From Parolsenella catena (GTDB lineage Bacteria; Actinomycetota; Coriobacteriia; Coriobacteriales; Atopobiaceae), in the NCBI RefSeq assembly GCF_003966955.1, contig NZ_AP019367.1, forward strand, positions 1,178,001-1,242,000: 64,000 nt of DNA, in the 5' to 3' direction. Within the stretch, counting starts at the first letter, position 1. Every line of letters begins with the position of its first letter. Position numbers and translations under genes: made by a program. Under the pieces are notes generated by a model. That model was not told where the DNA came from. It saw only the letters and a list, made by a program, of their open reading frames with translations, and made no database searches. Below, piece by piece: positions 25,483 to 35,409 of the stretch.

Positions 25483-26363
25483 TACTGGTCGGTCGGGGTC
25501 TTGATGCCGGCCTCGTCGGTCCACAGGGAGACGCCCTTGTTCTTGAGGTAGTTCTCCGCGTAGGCGCGACGGCCGCCGGGCTTGGCGGTGAGGTCGCCCA
25601 TCATGTTGGAAAAGCCTCCGTCGACCATGATCTCGGCGCCGGTGGTGAAGTCGGAACGCGTGGACGCCAGGAACATGACGGCGTTGGCGATGTCGGTGAC
25701 CTCGCCGATGCGACGCGTGGCGATAAGGCGGCTGCGGCTACGCTCGACCTCGGGGTCGGAGTAGAAGTTGGCGCTCATCGGGGTCTTGACGAAGCAGGGG
25801 CACACGCAGTTGGAGCGCACGCCGTAGGGGCCCCACTCGGCGGCCATCATCTTGGACATCATGTTGACGCCGGCCTTCGTGGAGCTGTAGACGCCGGAGA
25901 AGGTCTCGGGCTGGTAGGAGGCAGCGGTCGAGATGTGCACGAGGCGACCGGCGCCCTGCCTGATCATCTCGCGGCCGAAGCGCTGCGACGCGATGAAGGT
26001 GCCGGTGAGGTTGACCTTGATGACGGCCTCCCAGTCGGACAGCGGCAGGTCCTCCATGGGCGAGAAGCGCAGGATGCCCGCGGTGTTGACGAGCGCGTCG
26101 ACGCGGCCGAAGTCGCGGATGGTCGCGTCGACGGCCGCCTGGACCTCCTCCTCGTTGGTGGCGTCCATGCGGTAGCCCTCGGCGTGGATGCCGAACTCGT
26201 CGGACAGTCCTGCGGCCGCGGTCCTGACCTTCTCCTCGTCGAGGTCCAGCAGGACGGCGTTCGCGCCGTTACGGGCGAACTCACGGCAGATCTCGACGCC
26301 CATGCCGCCAAGGGCACCGGTCACAACGCAGACCTCCCCCTCAAGATTGAGCCAGTTATTCAT
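25482..26363 (-). CDS. Short-chain dehydrogenase/reductase with C-terminal extension
   Basis: A 293-residue SDR: TGALGGMG (15-22), NTAG (93-96), S145, Y159 and K163 are intact. D40 after the second strand (LLDLDEE) favours NAD(H). After the usual MVDGG the chain goes on for about 40 residues, including RRAYAENYLKNKG, more than most SDRs. I chose the ATG at 26363, six bases after GGAGGG; the ATG two codons earlier touches that site. It is the first gene of the operon with MFS and Gfo genes, and divergent from a LysR gene that probably controls it. Confidence 0.87.
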   Translation of the reverse strand: MNNWLNLEGEVCVVTGALGGMGVEICREFARNGANAVLLDLDEEKVRTAAAGLSDEFGIHAEGYRMDATNEEEVQAAVDATIRDFGRVDALVNTAGILRFSPMEDLPLSDWEAVIKVNLTGTFIASQRFGREMIRQGAGRLVHISTAASYQPETFSGVYSSTKAGVNMMSKMMAAEWGPYGVRSNCVCPCFVKTPMSANFYSDPEVERSRSRLIATRRIGEVTDIANAVMFLASTRSDFTTGAEIMVDGGFSNMMGDLTAKPGGRRAYAENYLKNKGVSLWTDEAGIKTPTDQ

Positions 26364-26429
26364 TTCCATCCCTCCGATTGGCTCCAATATGCGAGTCGAA
26401 GGCTAATGCAGCGCCAGCCGCCTGAGAAT

Positions 26430-26463
26430 TACCGATGTTTTGGTATGGTATGAACCACTGGTT
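26430..26463. promoter_or_regulatory. Candidate operator pair between SDR operon and LysR gene
   Basis: TACC-N8-GGTA (26430-26445) has the T-N11-A-like shape of LysR sites, and AACCACTGGTT (26453-26463) is a perfect short palindrome. They lie in the 123-base divergent intergenic region, as expected for LysR control of itself and the SDR operon. Confidence 0.4.
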
Positions 26464-26486
26464 AACACTAGACAGGGGGGGGCGAG

Positions 26487-27365
26487 ATGTACGACAGACG
26501 TCTCGACGCGATCGTGGCCGCGGCGGAGCTCGGGAGCTTCTCGAAGGCGGCCGAGCGGCTGAGCATCTCGACCCCCGCCCTGGTGAAGCAGGTCACGACC
26601 TTCGAGCGCGAGTTCGGCGTCGTCGCGTTCGAGCGCACCCACACCGGCGTCCGACCCACCGCCGCCGGGGCCTCGCTCGTCGAGGACGCCCGCAAGATCA
26701 TGGGCGAGGTTGCGGCCGCGCTCTGGCGCGCCCGCAACCTGGGTGGCACCGCGTCGGTCCGCCTGGGGGTCTCGCTCATGGCGCCTGGCAGAAACACTCA
26801 GGCGCTCTGGCCGCAGGTCCACGAGCTCGTGCCCGACCTACAGCTGGAGATCGTGACCGTGGGCGACCTGTACGACCCCAAGACGACCGTCATGACGCGC
26901 CTGGGGGCCGAAGTCGACGTGGTCCAGACGAGCTACTCCACCGTCCGCTGGGGTGGCATGTGCCGGCTGCTCCCCCTCTTCTCGACGCCCTTCTCGATAG
27001 ACGTCCTTCGCACCAGCCCCCTCGCCGAGAGGCGCAGGCTGACCGTCGACGACCTTCGCGGCAGGCGCGTGCGCATGCTGCGCCATGCCAACGACGCCAC
27101 CGACCACCTGCGGCGCGTTCTCAAGGCAACCGAGGGCATCGAGGTGATGGACGTCCAAAGCTTCGACTTCGCGCTGTTCAACGACGCGGCCGAGTCGGGC
27201 GACGTCGTGGTCACGAGCGGCGCCTGGTCGGGCGTACACCCTGGCTTCGTCGGCATCGAGCTCGACTGCGGCATCCGGGTCCCCTGCTTTCTGGCCTACC
27301 CGCGCGACCCGGCACCGCACGTTAGGCGCTTCGTGGACGCGTTGGCCCAAGTGATCGAGCCCTAG
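26487..27365 (+). CDS. LysR-family transcriptional regulator
   Basis: A 292-residue LysR protein. The N-terminal winged helix-turn-helix is clear (AELGSFSKAAERLSIS, then VKQVTTFEREFGVVAFERT). The effector domain is recognisable but diverged. The ATG follows a GGGGGGCGAG ribosome site. The gene is divergent from the SDR/MFS/Gfo operon and probably activates it when its unknown ligand is present. Confidence 0.88.
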   Translation: MYDRRLDAIVAAAELGSFSKAAERLSISTPALVKQVTTFEREFGVVAFERTHTGVRPTAAGASLVEDARKIMGEVAAALWRARNLGGTASVRLGVSLMAPGRNTQALWPQVHELVPDLQLEIVTVGDLYDPKTTVMTRLGAEVDVVQTSYSTVRWGGMCRLLPLFSTPFSIDVLRTSPLAERRRLTVDDLRGRRVRMLRHANDATDHLRRVLKATEGIEVMDVQSFDFALFNDAAESGDVVVTSGAWSGVHPGFVGIELDCGIRVPCFLAYPRDPAPHVRRFVDALAQVIEP

Positions 27366-27461
27366 GGCGAGAAGGGCCTCGGCCGGCAGTTCGAGCCCCG
27401 TTTGTGTCGGGCCTTTTTCCAAAGCCCCATCTGCCCCGACGAATTCCTCGCACGTGGTATT

Positions 27462-27526
27462 GTTAGCTCGAACTAACTTCACCAAGGCTAACTTTGCCCT
27501 CCAAACAGACCGCTTCCGTTAGCCTT
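27462..27526. promoter_or_regulatory. GTTAG/CTAAC dyad cluster upstream of the ABC/FtsX operon
   Basis: GTTAG-N6-CTAAC at 27462-27477, then AAGGCTAAC (27484-27492) and its exact inverse GTTAGCCTT (27518-27526). Four half-sites in 65 bases just before the ABC gene suggest binding of a dimeric repressor such as a TetR, MarR or GntR protein. No regulator gene is adjacent. Confidence 0.45.
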
Positions 27527-27548
27527 CGCGCGACGATTGGAGCGTCCC

Positions 27549-28262
<714 letters not shown>

Positions 28263-28269
28263 GCGCGCG

Positions 28270-30936
28270 ATGACTCCCCTGGCAAGGCGACTCCCCCGAG
28301 AGCTCAAGCACAACCTTGGCAAGTACCTCGGCATATTCCTGCTCATGTGCGGCTCGATTGCCCTCACGTCGGGCTTTCTTCTCGCCGCGCACTCCATCGG
28401 CTGCCTCATCGACGGCATGCGCGACGAGTACGCAATCGAGGACGGCCGCGTGACGACCTCCTTCGAGGCGACCGACGCCCAGGCCAAGGCAGCCGAGGAC
28501 GCCGCAGAGGGCGTAGGAGGCGTCACGCTCTACAAGAACTTCTCGATAGACGCCGCAATCAAGAAGCCTGCGGGCGACGACGGCACCAAGCGCACGCTGC
28601 GCACCTACGCCCACCGCACCGAGGTTGACCTCGCGTCCTACTGCGAGGGTGCGGAACCTCAGGCAGACGACGAGGTCGCCATCGACCGCGTCTTCGCCAC
28701 AAACAACGGCCTCGCCGTGGGCGATACGGTCGAGCTCGAAGGGCGCGCCTACACCATCTGCGGCATCATGACCCAGCCCGACAGCCAGGCGCTCTTCCTC
28801 GACAACTCGGACTTCACGATCAACACCGTCACCTATGGCGTGGCCGAGGTCACCGACACCGGCTTTGCCGCGCTCGAAGACGCAGGCGGCGCGCCCACCT
28901 ACACCTACTCGTTTGTCTTCAATAATCGCGGCCTCTCCGTCGCAGACCGCACCGATGCCGAGAAGGACATGGTCGACGCCCTCACGGACGCCGACGCGCG
29001 CGTGGACGACCTCATCGACGCGGATTCCAACCAGGGCATCGGCTACGCGCGCGACGACGTGGACGGCGACTCCGTGATGTGGACGACGCTGCTCGACATC
29101 ATCATCGTGATCATGGCCTTCGTCTTCGTCGTGCTCACCGACTCCACCATCGAGGAGGAGAGCGCCATCATCGGAACGCTGCTCGCGAGCGGCTACCGCA
29201 AGTGCGAGATTGTCCTCCACTACCTCACGCTTCCCGCCATTGTTGGCATCCTCGCCGCGCTTCTGGGTACCGCGCTCGGCGTGAGCGTCTTCACCGAGCC
29301 CATGCGCAGTCTCTACTACGGCTCCTACAGCCTGCCGCCCTTCCACGTCTTTTGGAGCTGGGAGATTATCGTCAAATGCGCCGTGGTACCTGCCGCCGCG
29401 CTCATCCTTATCACGCTCGCGGGGCTTCTCCGCAAGATGGGCAAGACGCCCCTGCAGTTTCTGCGCCATGAGGCGAGCGGCAAGGCCGGCACCAAGCGCG
29501 GCCTGCAACTGCCGGAGCGCATTGGCTTTGTCTCGCGCTTCCGCCTGCGCGTGTTCCTGCGCGACCTCGGTAACTTCGCCACGCTCTTCGTGGGCATCGC
29601 GTTCGCCTCGCTGCTTCTGCTCTTTGGCCTGGCGATCCTTCCCACGATGACGCACTACGCGGACAACCTCGAGACGAGCCTCGTGGCAGCGCACCAGTAC
29701 ACGCTCAAGGCCCCACTCGAGCTCGAGGGTACGGCCGAGGAGCGCGAGCAGTGGGCCGCCCTCGACCGCCTGCAATCCGTCGACGGCGCGCTGCTCACCG
29801 CCGCCGAGGATGCCCAAGATGAGCTCGACGACGCGGCAGACGCGGCCCAGGCGGCGGCCGAGGCGGCCATGGCGTCGCCCAGCGCCGCGAGCATGCAGGC
29901 AGCCAGCGACGCGCTCGAGGAGGCGCAGGACAAGAAGGACGCCCTCTACGCGCGCCTCGACGACATCGCGGACGCCCTCGGCTGCGACCGCGACGAAATC
30001 ATCGACCTTATCGACGATGCTTCCGACATCGACGCGGACAACGACGACATCCACCCCGTCAACACCACGGACAACGGTGCCGAGAAGATCGCCCAAGCCG
30101 AGAAGTACACCGTCTACCAGCTGCAATATGACCGCGGCGAGGGCAACGGAGTGGAGACCGTAACCATCTACGGCGTCTCCCCGGACTCTCGCTACTGGAA
30201 GGGCCTGGGCGTTGGCGACGGGCGCGTCGTCTTTGGCCGCGGCCTTCTCGACAAGTTCGGCTGGAGGCAGGGACAAAAGGTCGGCTTCCATGACAAGTAC
30301 GAGGATAAGGACTATTCCTTCGAGTATGCAGGCGACAATTCCGCCTGGGGCTCCAAGTCGGACATGAACGTCTACATGAGCATCGACGACTTCAACGAGC
30401 TCTTCGGCAACGATCCCTCGTACTTCAACGGTTACGTAAGCGACGAGGAGCTCGACCTCGACTCGCGCTACTTCGCCGGCGACACCACGCCCGACGACAT
30501 GCGCGCCGTGGGCGACCAGTTTATCGGCATGATGAGCGACTTGATCGGGATGATGGTCGGCCTCTCCGTCTTCATCTTCCTCCTCTTCATGTATCTGCTG
30601 ACCAAGGCCGTGATCGATCGCGGCGCGCGCTCCATCAGCTACATGAAGGTCTTCGGCTATCGAGACGGCGAGATCTCTCACCTCTACATCCGCTCGATCA
30701 CGTTGTGCGTCATGGCGGCACTGCTGCTGTCTCAGCCCGTGATCATCGGCTCGCTCACCGCGATCTTCCGCTCGATGCTGCTCGCCTACAACGGCAACAT
30801 CGAGATCTACGTGCCATGGTGGTCCATCGCGGCGTGCGTGGGAATCGGGTTCGCGACATACCTCGTCGTGGCGCTCCTGCACACGCGCTCCATCAGACGC
30901 GTCAGCCTCTCCGAGGCACTAAAGGTCCAGGAGTAG
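28270..30936 (+). CDS. FtsX-like ABC permease with long coiled-coil ectodomain
   Basis: An 888-residue membrane protein with two FtsX domains. One helix near 20-43 is followed by an ectodomain, then helices at about 275-295, 315-345 and 365-390. A further helix lies near 435-460, then a second ectodomain at 465-755 and three final helices. The second ectodomain opens with an Ala/Asp/Glu-rich stretch (about 505-590) predicted to form a coiled coil, then an acidic patch. FtsX-like permeases of this type do not move a bulk solute themselves but couple ATP use to periplasmic or surface partners. The role is unknown. Translation is coupled to the ABC gene. Confidence 0.88.
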   Translation: MTPLARRLPRELKHNLGKYLGIFLLMCGSIALTSGFLLAAHSIGCLIDGMRDEYAIEDGRVTTSFEATDAQAKAAEDAAEGVGGVTLYKNFSIDAAIKKPAGDDGTKRTLRTYAHRTEVDLASYCEGAEPQADDEVAIDRVFATNNGLAVGDTVELEGRAYTICGIMTQPDSQALFLDNSDFTINTVTYGVAEVTDTGFAALEDAGGAPTYTYSFVFNNRGLSVADRTDAEKDMVDALTDADARVDDLIDADSNQGIGYARDDVDGDSVMWTTLLDIIIVIMAFVFVVLTDSTIEEESAIIGTLLASGYRKCEIVLHYLTLPAIVGILAALLGTALGVSVFTEPMRSLYYGSYSLPPFHVFWSWEIIVKCAVVPAAALILITLAGLLRKMGKTPLQFLRHEASGKAGTKRGLQLPERIGFVSRFRLRVFLRDLGNFATLFVGIAFASLLLLFGLAILPTMTHYADNLETSLVAAHQYTLKAPLELEGTAEEREQWAALDRLQSVDGALLTAAEDAQDELDDAADAAQAAAEAAMASPSAASMQAASDALEEAQDKKDALYARLDDIADALGCDRDEIIDLIDDASDIDADNDDIHPVNTTDNGAEKIAQAEKYTVYQLQYDRGEGNGVETVTIYGVSPDSRYWKGLGVGDGRVVFGRGLLDKFGWRQGQKVGFHDKYEDKDYSFEYAGDNSAWGSKSDMNVYMSIDDFNELFGNDPSYFNGYVSDEELDLDSRYFAGDTTPDDMRAVGDQFIGMMSDLIGMMVGLSVFIFLLFMYLLTKAVIDRGARSISYMKVFGYRDGEISHLYIRSITLCVMAALLLSQPVIIGSLTAIFRSMLLAYNGNIEIYVPWWSIAACVGIGFATYLVVALLHTRSIRRVSLSEALKVQE

Positions 30937-30945
30937 GAGGAGGCT

Positions 30946-31590
30946 ATGACCAAATCAGCGGAGCAGCTCAAGCAGCTGTCCATCAAGGAGTTCACCAAGG
31001 CGGCGCAGGTCTATGAGTCCGACCACGCCGGAATCTACGAGATCTGCAAGGACGACTATCCGCAGATGCTCGAGGAGCTGCAAAGCGAGTCATTCGAGGA
31101 CGTTCTTGACGTAGGTTGCGGAACCGGAGCCGTCCTGGAGCTGCTTCATGGGGAATATCCCGAGAAGCGCCTGACGGGACTCGACCTCACTCCCAGGATG
31201 ATCGAGGTGGCACGCGCCAAACAGCTCGAAAACGTCCGCTTCATCGTCGGGGACGCCGAGGCCCTGCCGTTTGAATCCCGGAGCTTCGACGCCGTGCTCT
31301 GCTCCAACAGCTTCCACCACTATCCACATCCAGAGAAGTTCTTCTCTGAGGCCGCGCGCGTCCTACGCCCCGGCGGGCGTCTGATTCTTCGCGACTACAC
31401 GTCGAACGATTTCGTAGTGTGGCTCATGAACAACCTCGAGCTTCCTTTAGCCCGCCTCATGGGCCACGGCGACGTCCGAATCTGCAAAGTGTCCGAGCTT
31501 CGCACGCTCACCGAAGGAGCTAGGCTCTTCCTGCTCAAGCTCGAGACGCAGAAGGGCTTCCGCGCACACCTGGTGGCACGAAAGGAATAG
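30946..31590 (+). CDS. Class I SAM-dependent methyltransferase
   Basis: A 214-residue methyltransferase. Motif I VLDVGCGTG (53-61), post-I acidic GLDLTPRM, motif II FDAVLCSNSFHHY and motif III LRPGGRLILRD define the UbiE/Methyltransf_11 fold. The target is not recognisable from sequence. It starts nine bases after the FtsX-like gene with an AGGAGGAGGCT site, so it is the third gene of the operon and its product may modify something handled by the transporter. Confidence 0.85.
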   Translation: MTKSAEQLKQLSIKEFTKAAQVYESDHAGIYEICKDDYPQMLEELQSESFEDVLDVGCGTGAVLELLHGEYPEKRLTGLDLTPRMIEVARAKQLENVRFIVGDAEALPFESRSFDAVLCSNSFHHYPHPEKFFSEAARVLRPGGRLILRDYTSNDFVVWLMNNLELPLARLMGHGDVRICKVSELRTLTEGARLFLLKLETQKGFRAHLVARKE

Positions 31591-31659
31591 CGAACCAAAC
31601 CATAGCGCGCCGTCAAACAGGACGTGCCGCCACGCCAGAATGCACTATCAAACAAGAAA

Positions 31660-31691
31660 CGCGCCGTCACAAACGTGGCGGCGCGCTCTTT
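31660..31691. terminator. Bidirectional terminator
   Basis: GCGCCG (31661-31666) pairs with CGGCGC (31679-31684). The plus strand continues CTCTTTTTA and the minus strand TTTCTTG, so it can end both the ABC/FtsX operon and the YeiH gene. Confidence 0.75.
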
Positions 31692-32726
31692 TTACCAGAT
31701 GCCGATGACGTGCTGCATGCCTAGGCTCACGCAGGCGATGGCGACCCAACAGCAGGCCCCCAGCGCGATGGGCTTGCCGCCCGTTCGCACGAGCTTGACG
31801 ATGTCGGTGTTGAGGCCGATGGCGCTCATGGCCATCACGATGAGAAACTTCGAGAACGTCTTCAGCGGCGCGGTGACGGCAGCAGGCAGGGCAAACACGG
31901 TGGTTGCGAGGCTCGCGAGCACGAAGAGGCCCACGAACGTCGGGAAGGCGCGGCGCAGGCTGAAGGTGCTCGTGCCCTCCCCTCCCGCGCGACGGTCGGT
32001 GCGCATCTGCCACACGGCGAGCGCGAGCGTGATCGGGATGATGGCGAGCGTCCTCGTGAGCTTGACGATGGTGGCGGCGTCAAGCGTGTTGGCGCCCGGG
32101 TGCATGCCATCCCACGCGGCCGCGGCAGCCGTCACCGAGGAGGTGTCGTTGACGGCGGTACCCGCAAAGAGGCCAAAGCCCTCGTTGGTGAGGCCCAGCA
32201 TGCCGCCGAGGGTGGGAAAGACGAGCGCGGCGATCACGTTGAAGAGGAAGATCACGGAGATGGCCTGGGCAACGTCCTCGTCGTCTGCGCGAATTACAGG
32301 TGCCGTTGCCGCGATGGCGGAGCCGCCACAGATGGAGGAACCCACGCCGATGAGCGTGGCGATCTTTCCGGGCACGTGCATGGCGCGGCACATCACGAAG
32401 GAGACAACGAGGGACGTGGAGATAGTGGAAACGATCACCGGCAGGCTCGTGGCCCCCACCTTCGCGACCTGCGCGAGGTTAAGCCCGAATCCCAGGAAGA
32501 CGACGGCAGCCTGAAGGACGTACTTTGACGTGAACTTGATGCCCGGCTGCAACGCCGAGACATCGTGACCACGCAGTACCTGAGCCAGGAGCATGCCAAA
32601 CAGGATGCCAAAGACCGGCCCTCCGACCACATCTGCATGCTGGCCGCAAATCCAGGCGACCACGGCGATTGCCAGACAAAGGAGGAGGCCCCGGGCCTTC
32701 TCGGCGAGGTTGGGAGATTCAGTCAT
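31692..32726 (-). CDS. YeiH/UPF0324-family membrane protein, putative sulfate exporter
   Basis: A 344-residue membrane protein with about ten hydrophobic helices. The conserved [14 protein letters not shown] and [16 protein letters not shown] segments identify the YeiH family, annotated as putative sulfate (or anion) exporters without firm biochemical proof. The ATG follows AAAGG by six bases. A minus-strand TAGAAT near 32769-32774 may be its -10. Confidence 0.88.
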   Translation of the reverse strand: MTESPNLAEKARGLLLCLAIAVVAWICGQHADVVGGPVFGILFGMLLAQVLRGHDVSALQPGIKFTSKYVLQAAVVFLGFGLNLAQVAKVGATSLPVIVSTISTSLVVSFVMCRAMHVPGKIATLIGVGSSICGGSAIAATAPVIRADDEDVAQAISVIFLFNVIAALVFPTLGGMLGLTNEGFGLFAGTAVNDTSSVTAAAAAWDGMHPGANTLDAATIVKLTRTLAIIPITLALAVWQMRTDRRAGGEGTSTFSLRRAFPTFVGLFVLASLATTVFALPAAVTAPLKTFSKFLIVMAMSAIGLNTDIVKLVRTGGKPIALGACCWVAIACVSLGMQHVIGIW

Positions 32727-32914
32727 TCATTGCCTTTCGTACGATGGCCCGTCAAACAAAGAAGCCCATTCTATCCCCGCGAGCGCCAGCAGGCGGCCAC
32801 GGAGACAGAACGGGCAATATGGTTCGCGAAGCCGCCGGCAGCGACGGCATGGCAGCATGCGGCCTCAGACCGGCGTCGACGCAGCGGAGCCACCGCCAAG
32901 CAGGCCGCGCATCG

Positions 32915-34999
32915 CTACGAAGCCGCCGGCAAATAGGCCTTCGCGTTACCGAGGCTGTAGGCGATCGTCGAGCCGTTGTGCAGCAGCGACGACGTCTGAG
33001 GGGCGATGAAGCCCGTGATGCCAAGCGCCAGAAGCGCCGAGTTGGTGAGCATCACCTTCGAGTAGGAGCTCGTCAGGCGATCGATGAGGCCCTGGCTCAT
33101 CCTGCGCAGGCGCACGATCGCTGCGAGGTCCGTGTCCGCCAGGATGATGTCGGCGACCTCCTTGGCGATGTCGCTTCCACCGCCCATCGCAAGGCCCACG
33201 TCTGCCAGGCCAAGCGCCGGAGAGTCGTTGACGCCATCGCCCACCATGGCGACGTGGCGTCCCTCACGCTTGGCGCGCTCGACATAGGCATACTTGTCCT
33301 CGGGCAGAAGCTCCGCGGCGTACTCGTCGACGCCCGCCTCGCGAGCGATGCGCCTGGCCGTGCGCTCGGAGTCTCCCGTGAGCATCACGACATGCTTGAC
33401 GCCAAGCGCATGCAGCTCGGCGATAGCCTCCTTGACGCCGGGCTTGAGCGGATCCTCGATGCCAAGCACTCCCACGACCTCGCCGTCTACGGCAAGGTAC
33501 AGAGGCGAGAAGCCCTGCATCTCAGACTCGACCCTCTCCCGCGCCTCAGAATCCATGAGAACGCGCTCGTCCTCGAACACGAAGTGCGCTGAACCGATCA
33601 CCGCTCGCCTTCCCTCGATCGAGGAGGCGATGCCATGCGCGACGATGTACTCAACCGCAGCGTGACGCTCGCGATGCTCGAGGCCGCGCGCCTTGGCGGC
33701 GTTGACGACGGCACGCGCCACCGGGTGTGGGAAATGCTCCTCCAGGCAGGCGGAGAAGCGCAAGACGTCGTCCTCGCTCCAGCCATCGGTCGCGAACACG
33801 CGGGCGAGCCTAGGTTGCGCCTCGGTGAGCGTACCGGTCTTGTCGAACACGATGGTGTCCGCCTTGGCGAATGACTCGAAGTACTTGGCGCCCTTGACCA
33901 TGACGCCCATCTTGGCCGCGTCGCTCATGGCGGTCATGACGGCGATGGAGCCCGTGAGCTTGAGCGCGCACGAGTAGTCGACCATGAGCGCGGCAGAGGT
34001 CTTGACGATGCTGCGCGTGGTGAGGGCGACGAGGCCCGCGAGCAGGAAGTTCCAGGGAACGATCTTGTTCGCCAGCTCCTCCATGTGCGACTGCCCCTCG
34101 GACTTGAGGGAATCCGCCGTCTGGACGAGCGAGACGATCGAGCGAAGCTTGGTCTGGGCCGTGTTGGCGCGCACGCGCACGAGGATGCTGCCGTCCTCCA
34201 CGACGGTGCCGGCAAACACGTCGTCACCCACGGAGCGCTCGACGGCAAGCGGCTCGCCGGTGAGCGTCGCCTGGTTGACCATGGCGCTTCCCCGCTCGAC
34301 CACGCCATCGATGGAGATGGACATGCCGGTGCGAACGGCCACGAGGTCACCGGGCTCAAGCTCCGTCGCAGGAACGCTCACCTCGGTGTCGCCGACGACC
34401 TTCTGCGCCCTGTCAGGCACGTCAAGCAGGGAGTTGATGAGCTCGTTTTCGCTCATGGCACGCGTGTAGTCCTCGAGCAGCTCGCCGACGTTCAGCAGGA
34501 ACATCGTCTGCCCGGCCGTGTTGACGTCGCGCTTCACGAACGAGATGCCAATGGCGGAGGCATCGAGCACGGGCACCGTCAGGCGAGGCTGCGCCAGCTC
34601 GCGTAGGGCGGCACGCAGGAAAGCCATGTAGCCCGCCACGACGAACACGGCTCGCAGCGGAGTCGGCAGGAACCACCGGCGCGCGTAATGGGCGCCAACG
34701 AGCGTCGCCAGATCCATGATGAGCTTGTGCTTGCGCGGTTCGAGCTGAATCGCATAGCCGGACTTCGCCTCGGCGACCGCCTGCGCGTCAATCGTGCGAA
34801 GGCCGCCGAGCACGTCCGCGCGGTTAGGCGCGTCATACTCGATCGCCATCTGCCCGATGCGGCCGTATACCCGGACCTTCGTGACACCCTTGATATCCGC
34901 GCTCAGCTTGATGAGAGCATCGAGGTCCCCCTCTGGCACAGGACCCGCCAACTGTAGGCGGGTCCTGCCGGGGATCTCGCTAATAACCGAGAATCTCAT
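32915..34999 (-). CDS. P1B-type metal-transporting ATPase with SCA instead of CPx
   Basis: A 694-residue P-type ATPase. The phosphorylation site is DKTGT (386-390), with actuator TGEP (248-251) and hinge GDGVNDSPAL. The helix that usually carries CPC or SPC reads DYSCALKL, so the metal motif is SCA (343-345). That separates it from Cu (CPC) and Co (SPC) pumps and recalls mycobacterial CtpC-like enzymes linked to Mn or Zn. The N-terminal ferredoxin-like metal domain has lost its CxxC. Metal identity is not established. The gene follows a small membrane-anchored protein gene by 15 bases. Confidence 0.88.
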   Translation of the reverse strand: MRFSVISEIPGRTRLQLAGPVPEGDLDALIKLSADIKGVTKVRVYGRIGQMAIEYDAPNRADVLGGLRTIDAQAVAEAKSGYAIQLEPRKHKLIMDLATLVGAHYARRWFLPTPLRAVFVVAGYMAFLRAALRELAQPRLTVPVLDASAIGISFVKRDVNTAGQTMFLLNVGELLEDYTRAMSENELINSLLDVPDRAQKVVGDTEVSVPATELEPGDLVAVRTGMSISIDGVVERGSAMVNQATLTGEPLAVERSVGDDVFAGTVVEDGSILVRVRANTAQTKLRSIVSLVQTADSLKSEGQSHMEELANKIVPWNFLLAGLVALTTRSIVKTSAALMVDYSCALKLTGSIAVMTAMSDAAKMGVMVKGAKYFESFAKADTIVFDKTGTLTEAQPRLARVFATDGWSEDDVLRFSACLEEHFPHPVARAVVNAAKARGLEHRERHAAVEYIVAHGIASSIEGRRAVIGSAHFVFEDERVLMDSEARERVESEMQGFSPLYLAVDGEVVGVLGIEDPLKPGVKEAIAELHALGVKHVVMLTGDSERTARRIAREAGVDEYAAELLPEDKYAYVERAKREGRHVAMVGDGVNDSPALGLADVGLAMGGGSDIAKEVADIILADTDLAAIVRLRRMSQGLIDRLTSSYSKVMLTNSALLALGITGFIAPQTSSLLHNGSTIAYSLGNAKAYLPAAS

Positions 35000-35014
35000 A
35001 GTTGTGTCAGCGCG

Positions 35015-35266
35015 CTACTCAGCGGCCTCATCCGTAGCGGCGTCAGGCTCGCTCGCGGTGATGTACGACGCCTTGGCGACCATGTCGTCAACCTCGGCCT
35101 TCGCCTGCTCGACCATGTCCTGGTAGTCACTCTTGATGCGCATGCCACACGCGATGCCCTGCACGCACGCGTTCTTGACCGGCTCGCTCTTGAGCAGCTT
35201 GATGCCGGCCGTGCCAAGCAGGAAGCCGCCGCCGACGAGCAGGGTGTTATACGTGCACTTCTTCAT
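35015..35266 (-). CDS. Small membrane-anchored protein, DUF6110-like, partner of the P1B ATPase
   Basis: An 83-residue protein. It begins MKKCTYNTLLVGGGFLLGTAGIKLL in outline: a Cys-containing N terminus and one glycine-rich hydrophobic helix (residues 6-25). A second pair of Cys follows (C34, C40 region, NACVQGIACGMR), then a charged helix. Such proteins are often coupled to P1B ATPases and annotated DUF6110. The Cys residues could bring metal to the pump, but that is inference. The ATG follows AGGAGAGGCAAC. It is first in the operon, with a promoter near 35350. Confidence 0.75.
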   Translation of the reverse strand: MKKCTYNTLLVGGGFLLGTAGIKLLKSEPVKNACVQGIACGMRIKSDYQDMVEQAKAEVDDMVAKASYITASEPDAATDEAAE

Positions 35267-35349
35267 GTTGCCTCTCCTTTTCGCGAATCAATCGCAGCCA
35301 TTTTCAGGCCTAGGTCAGAAAGTTCAACCAGGCTCACTTTCAGGGGGCA

Positions 35350-35358
35350 AGTCTAGCA
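35350..35358 (-). promoter_or_regulatory. Extended -10 promoter of the metal ATPase operon
   Basis: Minus-strand TGCTAGACT, about 85 bases upstream of the small protein. The leader contains GAAAGT and ACTTTC half-sites about 20 bases apart, a possible metal-regulator dyad. Confidence 0.45.
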
Positions 35359-35409
35359 CTTCTGACCGATGGGGCAGCGAGGCATAACCGGTTGGAAATC
35401 TGCAGCACG

